A stretch of DNA of 64,000 bases, from positions 1 to 64,000 of the forward strand of contig NW_024468257.1 of NCBI RefSeq assembly GCF_002104995.1, written 5' to 3'. This document shows positions 29,383 to 37,943 of the stretch, piece by piece. Origin of the DNA: Linderina pennispora (lineage: Eukaryota > Kickxellomycota > Kickxellomycetes > Kickxellales > Kickxellaceae). Position numbers and translations under genes: made by a program. The notes below the pieces were generated by a model. The model saw only the letters and a list, made by a program, of their open reading frames with translations. It was not told where the DNA came from and made no database searches. Each line of letters begins with the position of its first letter. The stretch's first letter is position 1.

Positions 29383-30690
29383 ATGGAGGAATGCAGCGAA
29401 TTGCGACGGTACGAGCTCGAAGCCATGGAAGCAGTCTACGCTGAGGACTGCACCATTGACTATGAACGCAGCAAGGGGACAGTTTGCATTAAGCTTGCTG
29501 AGGACCTCTGTGAAACAGCTACTAGAAACAGCTTTGGCAGGGCCATTCACCACCTGCCGCCAGTGCAGCTCAGCTTCACTCTGCCGAGCCTCTATCCGTT
29601 GCAGTGCCCGCCGGAGATCAAGGTAGCTTGCGACTGGCTGACTCCAGAGTCGCTTGTAAGCATCACACAGCTCCTGAACACGATCTGGTCTGAAGATGGC
29701 GGCAGTGGTGTTCTGGACATAATGGTCAGCTCGGTCCGATATGATCTCGATGCAGCCAATCTCCAGGTCTTGCCTGAATCACTAGACAGGATCATGTCGT
29801 TTGACAAGCTCAAGGAGAAGGAGGATTTTGAGTCGCACACCTATCCATGCATGATCTGCATGGAAAAACAGTCAGGCAAGCATTGCGTTAGACTATCATG
29901 CTCGCATATACACTGTCGCCAATGCATGGCTGGGTATCTGGGCATGCTAATCGACGAAGGGAGCGTGGTTTCGCTACGGTGTCCACACCCAGACTGCCGC
30001 AAGCCCAGCTCGTCATCACGGATCACAGCCGAGGAGCTCGAGGATCTGGTGGATGCAGCACATGTCCTGCGATACAAGGATCTTTTGGACAAGCGGCGAG
30101 TCGAAATAGACGGTGGGTACGCGTGGTGTCCGCGGCAAGGGTGCGGTAGAGCCGCTAAGCGCGACTCCTCGGTCGACAAGCTCTGCGTGTGCTCGTGCAG
30201 GTTTGCGTTCTGTCTCATGTGTAGCAGCGTGTGGCATGGCACAAACTACTGCAAGGTGAACAACCAGCAGGTGATTGTCAACAAGTACAGGGCGGCGCTA
30301 GAGTCAAATCCAGATGCGGTGAGGCAGATGGAGAGGCAGTACGGCAAAACTGTGCTGGCCCGCATGCTGAAGGCGGTGCTGGAAGAAGAGGAGACCATGG
30401 AGTTTATCCGCAGCTCCACGCAGCAATGCCCGTCATGCTCTTTGGCAATAGCAAAGTCGTATGGATGCAACCATATGGTTTGCTCGCACTGCAACACACA
30501 TTTCTGCTACCTGTGCGGTGCGTTCATTGACAAGGGCGACCCGTTCATCCATTTCAACGACAAGGGGTCAAAGTGCCACATGCGCCTGTTTGAGGGTATC
30601 GTAGAGGACGAACAGACTGCAGAGGATGCAGAGGATGCGGACGAGGCAGAGGCTAACCTGCTCATCAACATGGCTTTAGGCGACGACTAG
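29383..30690 (+). CDS. ITT1: RWD-RBR E3 ubiquitin ligase, RNF14/Itt1 type
   Basis: 435 residues in one exon. An RWD domain occupies about 8-125 (starting RRYELEAMEAVYAEDC, with the LPSLYPLQCPPEI motif). RING1 is at 156-205 (CMICM, then CSHIHCRQC and CPHPDC). The IBR domain is at about 249-290. RING2 is at 349-378, where Cys362 in GCNHMVC is the expected thioester-forming residue of the RING/HECT-hybrid mechanism. The C-terminus is acidic. This order of domains is the RNF14/ARA54/Itt1 class; Itt1 influences translation termination in yeast and RNF14 acts on stalled ribosomes. The ATG is immediately before the RWD domain. Confidence 0.9.
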   Translation: MEECSELRRYELEAMEAVYAEDCTIDYERSKGTVCIKLAEDLCETATRNSFGRAIHHLPPVQLSFTLPSLYPLQCPPEIKVACDWLTPESLVSITQLLNTIWSEDGGSGVLDIMVSSVRYDLDAANLQVLPESLDRIMSFDKLKEKEDFESHTYPCMICMEKQSGKHCVRLSCSHIHCRQCMAGYLGMLIDEGSVVSLRCPHPDCRKPSSSSRITAEELEDLVDAAHVLRYKDLLDKRRVEIDGGYAWCPRQGCGRAAKRDSSVDKLCVCSCRFAFCLMCSSVWHGTNYCKVNNQQVIVNKYRAALESNPDAVRQMERQYGKTVLARMLKAVLEEEETMEFIRSSTQQCPSCSLAIAKSYGCNHMVCSHCNTHFCYLCGAFIDKGDPFIHFNDKGSKCHMRLFEGIVEDEQTAEDAEDADEAEANLLINMALGDD

Positions 30691-30893
30691 GAATATTTTT
30701 AGATTCACAAGCTGTTCGCTCCAACCAAAATAGATATGCCAACCATGAGGCGCAAAAGGCTATTGTTGAACTAGGACCAAGCGTTGGCAACTTTCAAAAG
30801 GCGCATGTGGCCATCTGTGAACTGCGATTCAAGCAGTTGCACACTGGTATATAACGCAGCACGGTATTCGGGCGAGAACAGGTCCTTTGCCGT

Positions 30894-31499
30894 ATGTCCT
30901 TTGGAACCCCAGCCACTGCACATATAATGAGCGCATCACGTCAGCCTCGCTTTCGGATAGAAATCATCAACGTTTCTGACATGGACAGCCCGAGCCCCGA
31001 TGAAAGCCGTTCCAATTCGCCTTTGCCGACCACCGCAAATCAAGGAGATTTTAGGAGTCTGAGCACACTTGTAGAAACACTCGACTCCTTGATTCATACC
31101 GCGAACACGAAAGCCATGGAGATCCGCCGACGTACGTCCATCTTGGTTCAAGAACTACCAAACATTCCTACTGATGCTGACTTGGACTCGGCGGAGCTGG
31201 AAAATGAAGTCGAAGCATTTTTGACGCTGCGTCAGCAAATTAAGCAAAAAATGGAAACCCTCAATAACGCAATGGACAGTTGTGTTGCTGGGGCTATGGA
31301 TGAGTATAGGCTTGAGAGACGGCGCATACTGGAGGTGCAGGAAAGACTAAAGAGGGCTCAGGAGATGGATCGACAGAGGCGGGGAGGGAGGCGTACGGTT
31401 ATTGTTGGCGAGCAGAGGCAAAGAAATCTAAGGATGCTCTGCGACTACATCGCAAGTCTCGCGCTGTCAGACGGTAACAATACGGAATCGCCGAGCTGA
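30894..31499 (+). CDS. Hypothetical coiled-coil protein
   Basis: 201 residues that I do not recognise. Residues 1-50 are Ser/Pro-rich. Residues about 55-175 are predicted helical and rich in Glu, Arg, Gln and Leu, with heptad-like spacing (LENEVEAFLTLRQQIKQKME, YRLERRRILEVQERLKRAQEM), then GGRRTVIVG and a short helical tail. A second ATG follows at codon 12. A TATA-like element lies at about 30848-30854. GC content and codon use are lower than in the conserved neighbours. It opens a cluster of orphan, charged, coiled-coil frames that runs to about 34.9 kb. Confidence 0.5.
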   Translation: MSFGTPATAHIMSASRQPRFRIEIINVSDMDSPSPDESRSNSPLPTTANQGDFRSLSTLVETLDSLIHTANTKAMEIRRRTSILVQELPNIPTDADLDSAELENEVEAFLTLRQQIKQKMETLNNAMDSCVAGAMDEYRLERRRILEVQERLKRAQEMDRQRRGGRRTVIVGEQRQRNLRMLCDYIASLALSDGNNTESPS

Positions 31500-31594
31500 G
31501 GTCTGACTTGGAAGGGATGCATGGGGCAATTATTTTCCGCGCAAGCTAATCGTGGACGGGGTGCCACCTGGCCAATGTACATTTCGCTCACATG

Positions 31595-31600
31595 TATAAA
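31595..31600 (+). promoter_or_regulatory. TATA box
   Basis: TATAAA 99 bases before the ATG at 31699. The other in-frame ATG at 31624 is only about 24 bases downstream, which favours 31699 as the start. Confidence 0.5.
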
Positions 31601-31698
31601 ACCGCGGCCATCCTGGCGCTGACATGGCTTACTATCGACATATTCCAAATAGTAGTTCATTTCCATCAGACTGCCATTACTTTTTTATATTTCCGACC

Positions 31699-33303
31699 AT
31701 GTCGTCCAAGGTGTCTTCCATATCCGAGTTGAAAATACATGCGGTAGACTCTACAGATTCTCTAGTCATCAACTCGCTTCCAGACTCTGACTCTGGTGTG
31801 ATACCCTCGGTTGGAACATCAAAATATAAGCCTGGCCGCACCAAGCTCCACGCCTATAACAAGAAACAGCGCTCTATTGCGAAATTGCGGATGCGTACAG
31901 CGAGAACCAAAGCGTTTTTCTACGAGCAAGAACAGAAGCTGAAATGCCGGATGAGTCAAGTCGAGGCCCAGGAACGAGCCTTGCGCACCAAGACAAATGA
32001 CCTTGTTGTCAAGCTCGCCAAAGCAGATAGTCTAAAGACCGAGTACGACGAGCATGCAAAACGGCTTGAGCGCAACAGAGATACAATGGCCGACCTAGTC
32101 CATCGCACCGACGAGCTAGTCCAGGTACACAAGACGGTTAAGGCTCATGTGGTGAGTCGCATCAACGAGCTCACAAACACGTACAAGGTCATTGAGGACA
32201 CCGACATTGAGGCCAGCAGTGTCAATACCACCCGCTCCAGCTTACCTAAATCTGCAATTTCCTTAGCAAGGACAGCAGATAAGCTCAACATCCACCCGAC
32301 CGTCACCAGGATTATAGCCGGGCTGAAGGACGTGAAGATTTTCAGCTACCCCGAATACGCCGAGCTCCAGAAAAGGCTGGAAGATAGCGAGTCTCGTCTT
32401 TCTGTGCTCGTAACCGAGAATGCCCGTCTCAGCCGCATCATCGTCGCCCTCGAGATCCCCAACGAGGATGCGTTCCAAAAGCTCGAGGCTGAATGCAGCA
32501 TGGTGCTGGACCTGCAAAAGAAGGAGCACGAAGAGGAGATGGAGCAGCTCAAGAGGGAATGCGATCAAAAAGTCGAGGATTTCTGTGTTCTGGCCAGAGA
32601 CGCCAAGGCAGCTGCGTTTGATAGATACAGGTACCACATCCGCATCCTTGAAGATAACGTGCGGGATTTGAGCAAGAGACGCGAAGAGAAGGCTGACAAT
32701 GGTCCTGTAGCTCCCCGGCGGGTGATGGCTGTTCAGTCTGGCCAGGCTGCTCTGACTGTCCGGACTGTTCCATCTACTCCATCCACTCCATCTGCTCCAT
32801 CTGCTCCACCTGCTCCACCTGCTTTGGCGACTACGGGTCGCCAAGCTACACCACCTGTTCAAGCTACTGCGTGTGCACAGGCGTTTCCAAAGGTGCAGAC
32901 GTCATCAGGCCAGTCACCCCCCAAGGCAGTGCAAACTGTGTCTCAGCCTCGTCAGGCTGTGCGTAAACTATCTGCCTGGGCAAATTCAGCTGCTCCTCAT
33001 GTGAAGACCATGCGGCTAGCTCGATCCAGACCATCTGCGCAGCCTGATCACGCTGCTCAGCAGAGTAAGGATCAGTTTGGAAGAACATCTATGCATGCAA
33101 AAGTTACTGGCTACGACGAGGAGTTCGACGCATATGAAGTGAAGATGCTATTGGCAGAGTCTGCTGATTCTATGAACAAGTGCCCGCCCCCTCATGAGTC
33201 CATGTACTATGACGAGACTGGGGAGCTTTTTACTCGTCCTGACTGGAAGCGTGCTACCAAGTTGTACTTTAGAAGGCTCGTCGGCAGGTTCTTGTCCTGC
33301 TAA
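31699..33303 (+). CDS. Hypothetical coiled-coil protein with Pro/Ala repeats
   Basis: 534 residues, unrecognised. Residues about 45-150 and 220-350 are long charged helices with coiled-coil character (TKAFFYEQEQKLKCRMSQVE, LQKRLEDSESRLSVLVTENA, KEHEEEMEQLKRECDQKVED). A Thr/Ser/Ala-Pro repeat made of nine-base units lies at 32768-32823. The C-terminal quarter is Gln/Ala/Ser-rich and ends with a compact segment (YYDETGELFTRPDWKRATKLYFRRL) that looks more constrained than the rest. No catalytic motif is visible. The plan resembles structural or cytoskeletal coiled-coil proteins, but this is inference. The alternative start at 31624 would add 25 residues. Confidence 0.55.
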   Translation: MSSKVSSISELKIHAVDSTDSLVINSLPDSDSGVIPSVGTSKYKPGRTKLHAYNKKQRSIAKLRMRTARTKAFFYEQEQKLKCRMSQVEAQERALRTKTNDLVVKLAKADSLKTEYDEHAKRLERNRDTMADLVHRTDELVQVHKTVKAHVVSRINELTNTYKVIEDTDIEASSVNTTRSSLPKSAISLARTADKLNIHPTVTRIIAGLKDVKIFSYPEYAELQKRLEDSESRLSVLVTENARLSRIIVALEIPNEDAFQKLEAECSMVLDLQKKEHEEEMEQLKRECDQKVEDFCVLARDAKAAAFDRYRYHIRILEDNVRDLSKRREEKADNGPVAPRRVMAVQSGQAALTVRTVPSTPSTPSAPSAPPAPPALATTGRQATPPVQATACAQAFPKVQTSSGQSPPKAVQTVSQPRQAVRKLSAWANSAAPHVKTMRLARSRPSAQPDHAAQQSKDQFGRTSMHAKVTGYDEEFDAYEVKMLLAESADSMNKCPPPHESMYYDETGELFTRPDWKRATKLYFRRLVGRFLSC

Positions 33304-33422
33304 AGTTTGAAAAATATAGCTACTCATGCCGTTCTTCGCATTTGTTGGGATTTTATTCTAAAGCGATGAGTTTAAGACATTTGAGCCACAGCCTGTGCAT
33401 TCAAATAACTGAGCCAGATACC

Positions 33423-33430
33423 TATATAAA
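33423..33430 (+). promoter_or_regulatory. TATA box
   Basis: TATATAAA about 105 bases before the ATG of the small basic protein at 33535; typical fungal spacing. Confidence 0.4.
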
Positions 33431-33534
33431 GCGACTACATTCTGGGACGGTACCTGCAAAAAGATCTATCAGTATATCTATTCCTCACTTTCTCTAAGCG
33501 AAAAGTACAAAGTTTCCAATGGCTGTGTAAGTTC

Positions 33535-33942
33535 ATGACAACAAGACCCAGGACCAGAGTAGCAAAGCGAACATTGCTACCAGTCAGCAAATCGGTGACC
33601 AACATCTTGAATGGCTTACCAACCCGGGCAAATCTCAAGCACGCATGTGTGACAAAAGTAAAGCGCATGAGCCTGGAAGACATGCCTTTTCTCGTAAAAG
33701 ATCGAGACAAGAGCACTCAGAAACACAACAGGAATGACTCGCAGCAGAGCGCAAGCCCGCTGGTTCACTCAATCGCAAAATTTCAGCAAAAGCAGGAGAT
33801 CGCTCAGGCCAGGGTTAAGTACAAACCGCAGAGGAGCACACCAGCTAATGTCCACAAGTCATTGAACAATGAGTGGTGCCGAAAGGTGATGGCACTCGTC
33901 AGACGTCCCATATATCTAAAGTCAAAATATATAGTTTTGTAG
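33535..33942 (+). CDS. Hypothetical small basic protein
   Basis: 135 residues, strongly basic (many Lys and Arg: TTRPRTRVAKRTLLP, KVKRMSLEDMPF, RVKYKPQRS). No domain is recognised. A correctly spaced TATA box lies upstream. A three-codon upstream frame (ATG at 33519, stop 33528-33530) sits 4 bases before the start. The net charge suggests nucleic-acid binding, but there is no specific motif. It follows the coiled-coil gene on the same strand. Confidence 0.4.
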   Translation: MTTRPRTRVAKRTLLPVSKSVTNILNGLPTRANLKHACVTKVKRMSLEDMPFLVKDRDKSTQKHNRNDSQQSASPLVHSIAKFQQKQEIAQARVKYKPQRSTPANVHKSLNNEWCRKVMALVRRPIYLKSKYIVL

Positions 33943-34138
33943 GACAGGATCTCGATTGCTTTTATGGATTTTGCACGAGGTCAACTTGCCAAAATGGTAT
34001 AAAAGGGAGGTGGATAGCGGCGAATATACCAGCAAAAGATCCAATAATCACTGTCGCCACCGTCCAACTGCCAACTACCTTTTGAATCATGTATGCGACA
34101 AATATCTTACGAGACGCATGCTGTCCACTCAGTAAATT

Positions 34139-34915
34139 ATGTCCGTGCGGCGGAGAGCCAACATGCCTTTGCTGCTCTGGGACCTGATACATACCAAATT
34201 GAATAAATTCCAGGCAGAGGCTGAAAACCATGCTACAGGTGTCAGCATTTGCCTAACCAGCAGTGATCAAGCTAGACAGTGGTCTGTGTCCAATGCCACA
34301 GGGTGCTTTTCAGAGTACCAGCCCAAAGGCGCAGTTTAAAATCTCGCCCTCGCAAAGAAACTCCAAGAGCAAGCTGATGAGTCCACGCAAAAGCTGGGCA
34401 AAAAGGACAAGGAAATCGCAAAGAGCGCTGCCCGAGCTCTGAAGCTGGGTGGAGAACACAGAGCTAACAGAGAGAATCCGACAGGTTGAGCAAAGACTGG
34501 GATACTCCATTAGACCCAGCGACGACTACAAGAAGCAGTGCCGAGAAATAACGGCAGAAAATGACACCGCAAAGTGCGGGCTGGAGAACCAGCACCTGAA
34601 GCAGAGAATTCACGAGGGGGTGTCTAGAGGCTGGCGGAGTCGAGGGAGCAGGGGCAGCAGTACAGCAGGCACCACGAGGATGCACAGGCAGCAATGGAAA
34701 TCCAAACTCAGCAGCAGCACGCCATGCACAAGCAGATTGAGCAGCCTTCCAGTCAAATCGCAGCTCTGATATGTACCCACCAGGGGCTAGAGCAGAGATG
34801 CAAGGCGGCCCAACAAGAGAGCAGCCGCCATGCCCCGCTCCCGCTAGATCAAATAGACAGCCGTCAGCTGGGGAGCGGGAGGCGTCAGGCAGGATTGCTG
34901 TGGGTGAACCCGTAG
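34139..34915 (+). pseudogene. Decayed coiled-coil protein gene
   Basis: Successive segments in different frames read as charged helices. The frame from 34139 meets a TAA at 34337-34339, directly followed in the same frame by NLALAKKLQEQADESTQKLG. Around 34449 the sense moves to a second frame (ENTELTERIRQVEQRLGYS, then ENQHLKQRIHE). Around 34620 it moves to a third (RLAESREQGQQYSRHHEDAQ, then MEIQTQQQHAMHKQIEQ). The uninterrupted coiled-coil character across one stop and two frameshifts indicates a former gene. The parent family is unknown; it could be a relative of the coiled-coil genes just upstream. Confidence 0.55.
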
Positions 34916-35719
34916 CGGTCTAGAAAGAAGGGGGTCCAATTTTGATGAAACAAAGTCAGACTAGCCTATGCGCAGTGTATTGGAGGAGTTTCGCAAGGGG
35001 GATCTAGATCGGAGCAGAACCAGAGCCGGGAAGCATTGACTCGGTGCAGGACCCGCGTATCATGTGGACAGGACAACAGCGGAGATATGGTGCGATAGGA
35101 AACAGGAAACCATGCGATGAGCGCAACAGGTCGGGATGTCAACATTGGGCAATAGATGATGCGAGATGGCAACCAACTTGTGAATAAAAAAAGCATGATG
35201 CAAATATATGCAGAAGAGCAAAGTGATGCCCTCCCTAGCCCCAGATAACATGCTTTCCAAACGATGCCAGGACTGGCTGGCAAGGGAGTGAAGGCTTTGG
35301 AAACCATGTTTGATGGACACAGCGTCATGTGGGAGGGAGGGCTAGTTCCTGAGTCGCCATTAAAACAGCCCGCGGCCTTGCGATTCGTGGGTATGTGGCC
35401 GATAGCATTCACAGTGTCTGATTTCAATTCAGCGCACTGGCCGCCTCCTTGTATTTCGCCACTCTCACATGGGGTTGTCTGCTCCGAGACAGGGGAGATT
35501 CGGGGGTTCGTGGATTGAAAATCTGTAGGACTGAGGAGAGTTGCCAAGAGGCAAGGAATTTCCATACGGGGCATTCTGGCAACAAGGCCAGAGATCCGGG
35601 TTGCTCGGGAGGGGACTATGGATTTTTTCTGCCAAGCGACAAAGACAAAAATCCGCACACGAAGCTGGGGGAGTTTTAATGAATCCTTAAGAAACTTTTG
35701 ACCTCTTATCGGAGGAGAC
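34916..35719. other. Spacer with unexplained open frames on both strands
   Basis: A 230-codon minus-strand frame (34966-35658) and plus-strand frames at 35264-35518 and 35519-35695 overlap. None has a recognisable domain. The minus frame is rich in Pro, Ser and Cys and lacks a clear start context. It may be the remnant of a mobile element or chance. Confidence 0.3.
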
Positions 35720-35726
35720 TATAAAA
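35720..35726 (+). promoter_or_regulatory. TATA box of ARG2
   Basis: TATAAAA 242 bases before the ARG2 start and 141 bases before the upstream small frame at 35867, so that frame would lie in the transcript. Confidence 0.5.
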
Positions 35727-35866
35727 CAGAAGTGGACTGGTCAGCTTGCCAGGCCGTTTCGTTTTCCCCTTTGACTCCACAGCCTATTTTTTTAGTAGTC
35801 TTTCTAACCTACACGCACTGCTTCTTGCAATACCTCCTCTCCAGCCCTAGTATTTTTTTTATTGGC

Positions 35867-35923
35867 ATGCCTTATTCTGTCCAGTCTGCTGTCGCATCTT
35901 CCTCACCCGCAGACTACCGATAG
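35867..35923 (+). promoter_or_regulatory. Upstream open reading frame in the ARG2 leader
   Basis: ATG to TAG, 18 codons, ending SSPADYR, with 44 bases between its stop and the ARG2 ATG. Fungal arg-2/CPA1 leaders often carry an arginine attenuator peptide. This one lacks the SQDYxSDHxW core and has only a chance-like DY, so it is an uORF of unknown effect. A TTTTCAG just before the ARG2 ATG could be a splice acceptor that removes it. Confidence 0.4.
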
Positions 35924-35967
35924 AACCCAGTTTTCCGTATATCAGCCCAAGCTTATTATTTTCAGAA

Positions 35968-37731
35968 ATGCTTATAAGGCAAGCGATTACAGCACGCATC
36001 CCGCAGCGCCTGCCTGCTACACTGCATCTGGGCACCCGGACCGGTGCTCGCAAGCTGAGCCAGGACGCAGCGCATGCCCCCGCAACCGTGCCGATGGAGC
36101 CGCTAGGGACGCGCAACGGACGTCTGCAGCGCGAGCGCGAGCTGATCCTGAGCGTGCTGAGCTCGGTGCCGAGCCCGCGCGAGACACGCAAGTTCCTGAA
36201 CAGCGTGCAGGCAAGCGAGACGATGCGCAGCCAGCGGCAGTTTGCCGAGCGGCAGGCGCAATTGACGGTCGAAAGGCCCCAAGGCAGTATGATTCATGGA
36301 GAGCTTCTGCAGCAGACGCGCATGGAGCCCGAGCTGACCACAGAGGTGCCTAGACGGCTGACAGCGGCGGTGTTTGTGGACGGACTGTCGGACCAGTATG
36401 CGTATGAGCGGGCGGGCAAGCTCCTTGCGCAGATCCAGCGGCTGGGTGTGACGCCGATTGTGCTGGTGGCCGATGAGGACGCGGACGGGTACCGGGACGT
36501 GATCAAACGGGTGCATCGGCTGGCGGATGCGATTGAGCGGGAGGCGGGGCGTGCACGGCCGCTGAACGAAGGCGTGTTTTACTCGAACCCATACACGGAC
36601 TCGCAGCTGTCGGTGGACCCGGAGCTGATCGGCTCGGCAATTGCGCAGAACCAGATCCCGTTGATCTCGCCGCTGGTGGCCGACGCCAAGCTCCAGCTAC
36701 AGGTCCTAGGCATCTCCAGTGCGGCGCCGGCCCTGGCCCGAGCCCTGGCATCATCGACGTCGGCGCATTCCCCGATGGCCGGCACGCGTGGTGATTTCTC
36801 GCTGCTGCTGGCGCGGCTGATATTCCTGGGCAGACACGACGGTGTGGACGCCAGAGGGTTCCAGCGGTTCGTCAATCTGGAAGCTGACTACGAGAAAGTC
36901 TACAGCGAGTGCCTGCAGAAAGACACTTTGGCGCTGATGCGCCAGTGCCTGGGGATCTTCCCGCCGACAGCCGCTGGCATTGTCGCGTCGGTGTACTCGG
37001 ATCCAGCATTGGTCATGAAGGGCTTGATTTCCGAGAAGCCCGTCAGCGCACAGCACCGCAATGCCGCACGAAAGGTGAAGCTGACCGAGAGGAAAATGTC
37101 GGGCACGCCGCTGTATACGCCGCTGGCCAATTACCCGTTTGTCAAGATCGGCGAGGACCGTCCAGCGCCGGCAGCGGCTGCACCCAAGCGGCCAACGCAG
37201 TTTACTTTGCTGCGCCACGGCTTCCAAATCCAAAGCCACACCGACCTCTCCACATGTGATCTTCCGCGGCTCCGCCAGCTGCTGGAGGATTCGTTCAAGC
37301 GCACACTCAATGCCAGTGCATATTTCTCGCGCCTGCAGGAGCTCTCGCAGCATGGCGGGATCCGCATTATTGTGGCGGGCAACTACCAGGGCGCCGTAAT
37401 AGTCACCAAGGAACCATTAGGGAACGGCAGGTATTTGGCGTACCTGGACAAGTTTGCTGTAGCGCCGACGGTGCAGGGGACGGGCATGGCGGATATTCTG
37501 TGGGCGCAGCTGCAGAGCGCCTGTCCCGAGTGCCTGTGGAGGTCGCGCAGCGATAATGGCGTTAATCCGTGGTATTTCGATCGCGCCCACGGCCATTTCC
37601 GCGCGCCTGTGCCCGACTCGGGCACCAGGTGGGTGTTTTTCTGGTACCAGCAGGAGACGCCGGCTATGGCCCCCGAGGAGATCCAGGCGGGCATTGAGGT
37701 GGCCGGTCGCATTCCAGCGAGCTTTGAATGA
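35968..37731 (+). CDS. ARG2: Mitochondrial N-acetylglutamate synthase
   Basis: 587 residues. It makes N-acetylglutamate from acetyl-CoA and glutamate, the first step of the mitochondrial arginine pathway. The N-terminus (MLIRQAITARIPQRLPATLH) is a basic, acid-free presequence. Residues about 40-400 form the degenerate amino-acid-kinase-like domain (RERELILSVLSSVPSPRETRKFL, VFVDGLSDQ, KLLAQIQRLGVTPIVLV). Residues about 411-570 are the vertebrate/fungal-type NAT domain, with YLDKFAVAP, QGTGMADILWAQL, RSRSDNGVNPWYFDRAHGHF and a C-terminal WVFFWY. These blocks are diagnostic for the family. The kinase part of ARG2 normally binds the Arg5,6 kinase and mediates arginine feedback. ARG7 lies 20.5 kb downstream. 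Confidence 0.93.
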   Translation: MLIRQAITARIPQRLPATLHLGTRTGARKLSQDAAHAPATVPMEPLGTRNGRLQRERELILSVLSSVPSPRETRKFLNSVQASETMRSQRQFAERQAQLTVERPQGSMIHGELLQQTRMEPELTTEVPRRLTAAVFVDGLSDQYAYERAGKLLAQIQRLGVTPIVLVADEDADGYRDVIKRVHRLADAIEREAGRARPLNEGVFYSNPYTDSQLSVDPELIGSAIAQNQIPLISPLVADAKLQLQVLGISSAAPALARALASSTSAHSPMAGTRGDFSLLLARLIFLGRHDGVDARGFQRFVNLEADYEKVYSECLQKDTLALMRQCLGIFPPTAAGIVASVYSDPALVMKGLISEKPVSAQHRNAARKVKLTERKMSGTPLYTPLANYPFVKIGEDRPAPAAAAPKRPTQFTLLRHGFQIQSHTDLSTCDLPRLRQLLEDSFKRTLNASAYFSRLQELSQHGGIRIIVAGNYQGAVIVTKEPLGNGRYLAYLDKFAVAPTVQGTGMADILWAQLQSACPECLWRSRSDNGVNPWYFDRAHGHFRAPVPDSGTRWVFFWYQQETPAMAPEEIQAGIEVAGRIPASFE

Positions 37732-37943
37732 TCAAGCCAGCCAATCAGTGGTCTACCAGATGAATAGGCTGGTCTATTTTAGGCGCTCTTTTGTTCACAT
37801 TAATGAGAAGTATGCTGGAGCATCGCCTCTATTTTTTAGGTCGCATAGTGTTTGGACCTCTTGTCTCCAGTATTTCTCTTTCGGCACACAGCCCAGCCCA
37901 CTAGCGTTTATTTTTCTTCTATATTGCTTTCTCATTTTTGAAA

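Noticed and set aside
35867-35923. Arginine attenuator peptide before ARG2
   Set aside because: The uORF exists, but lacks the conserved SQDYxSDHxW core, so it is not called as this peptide.
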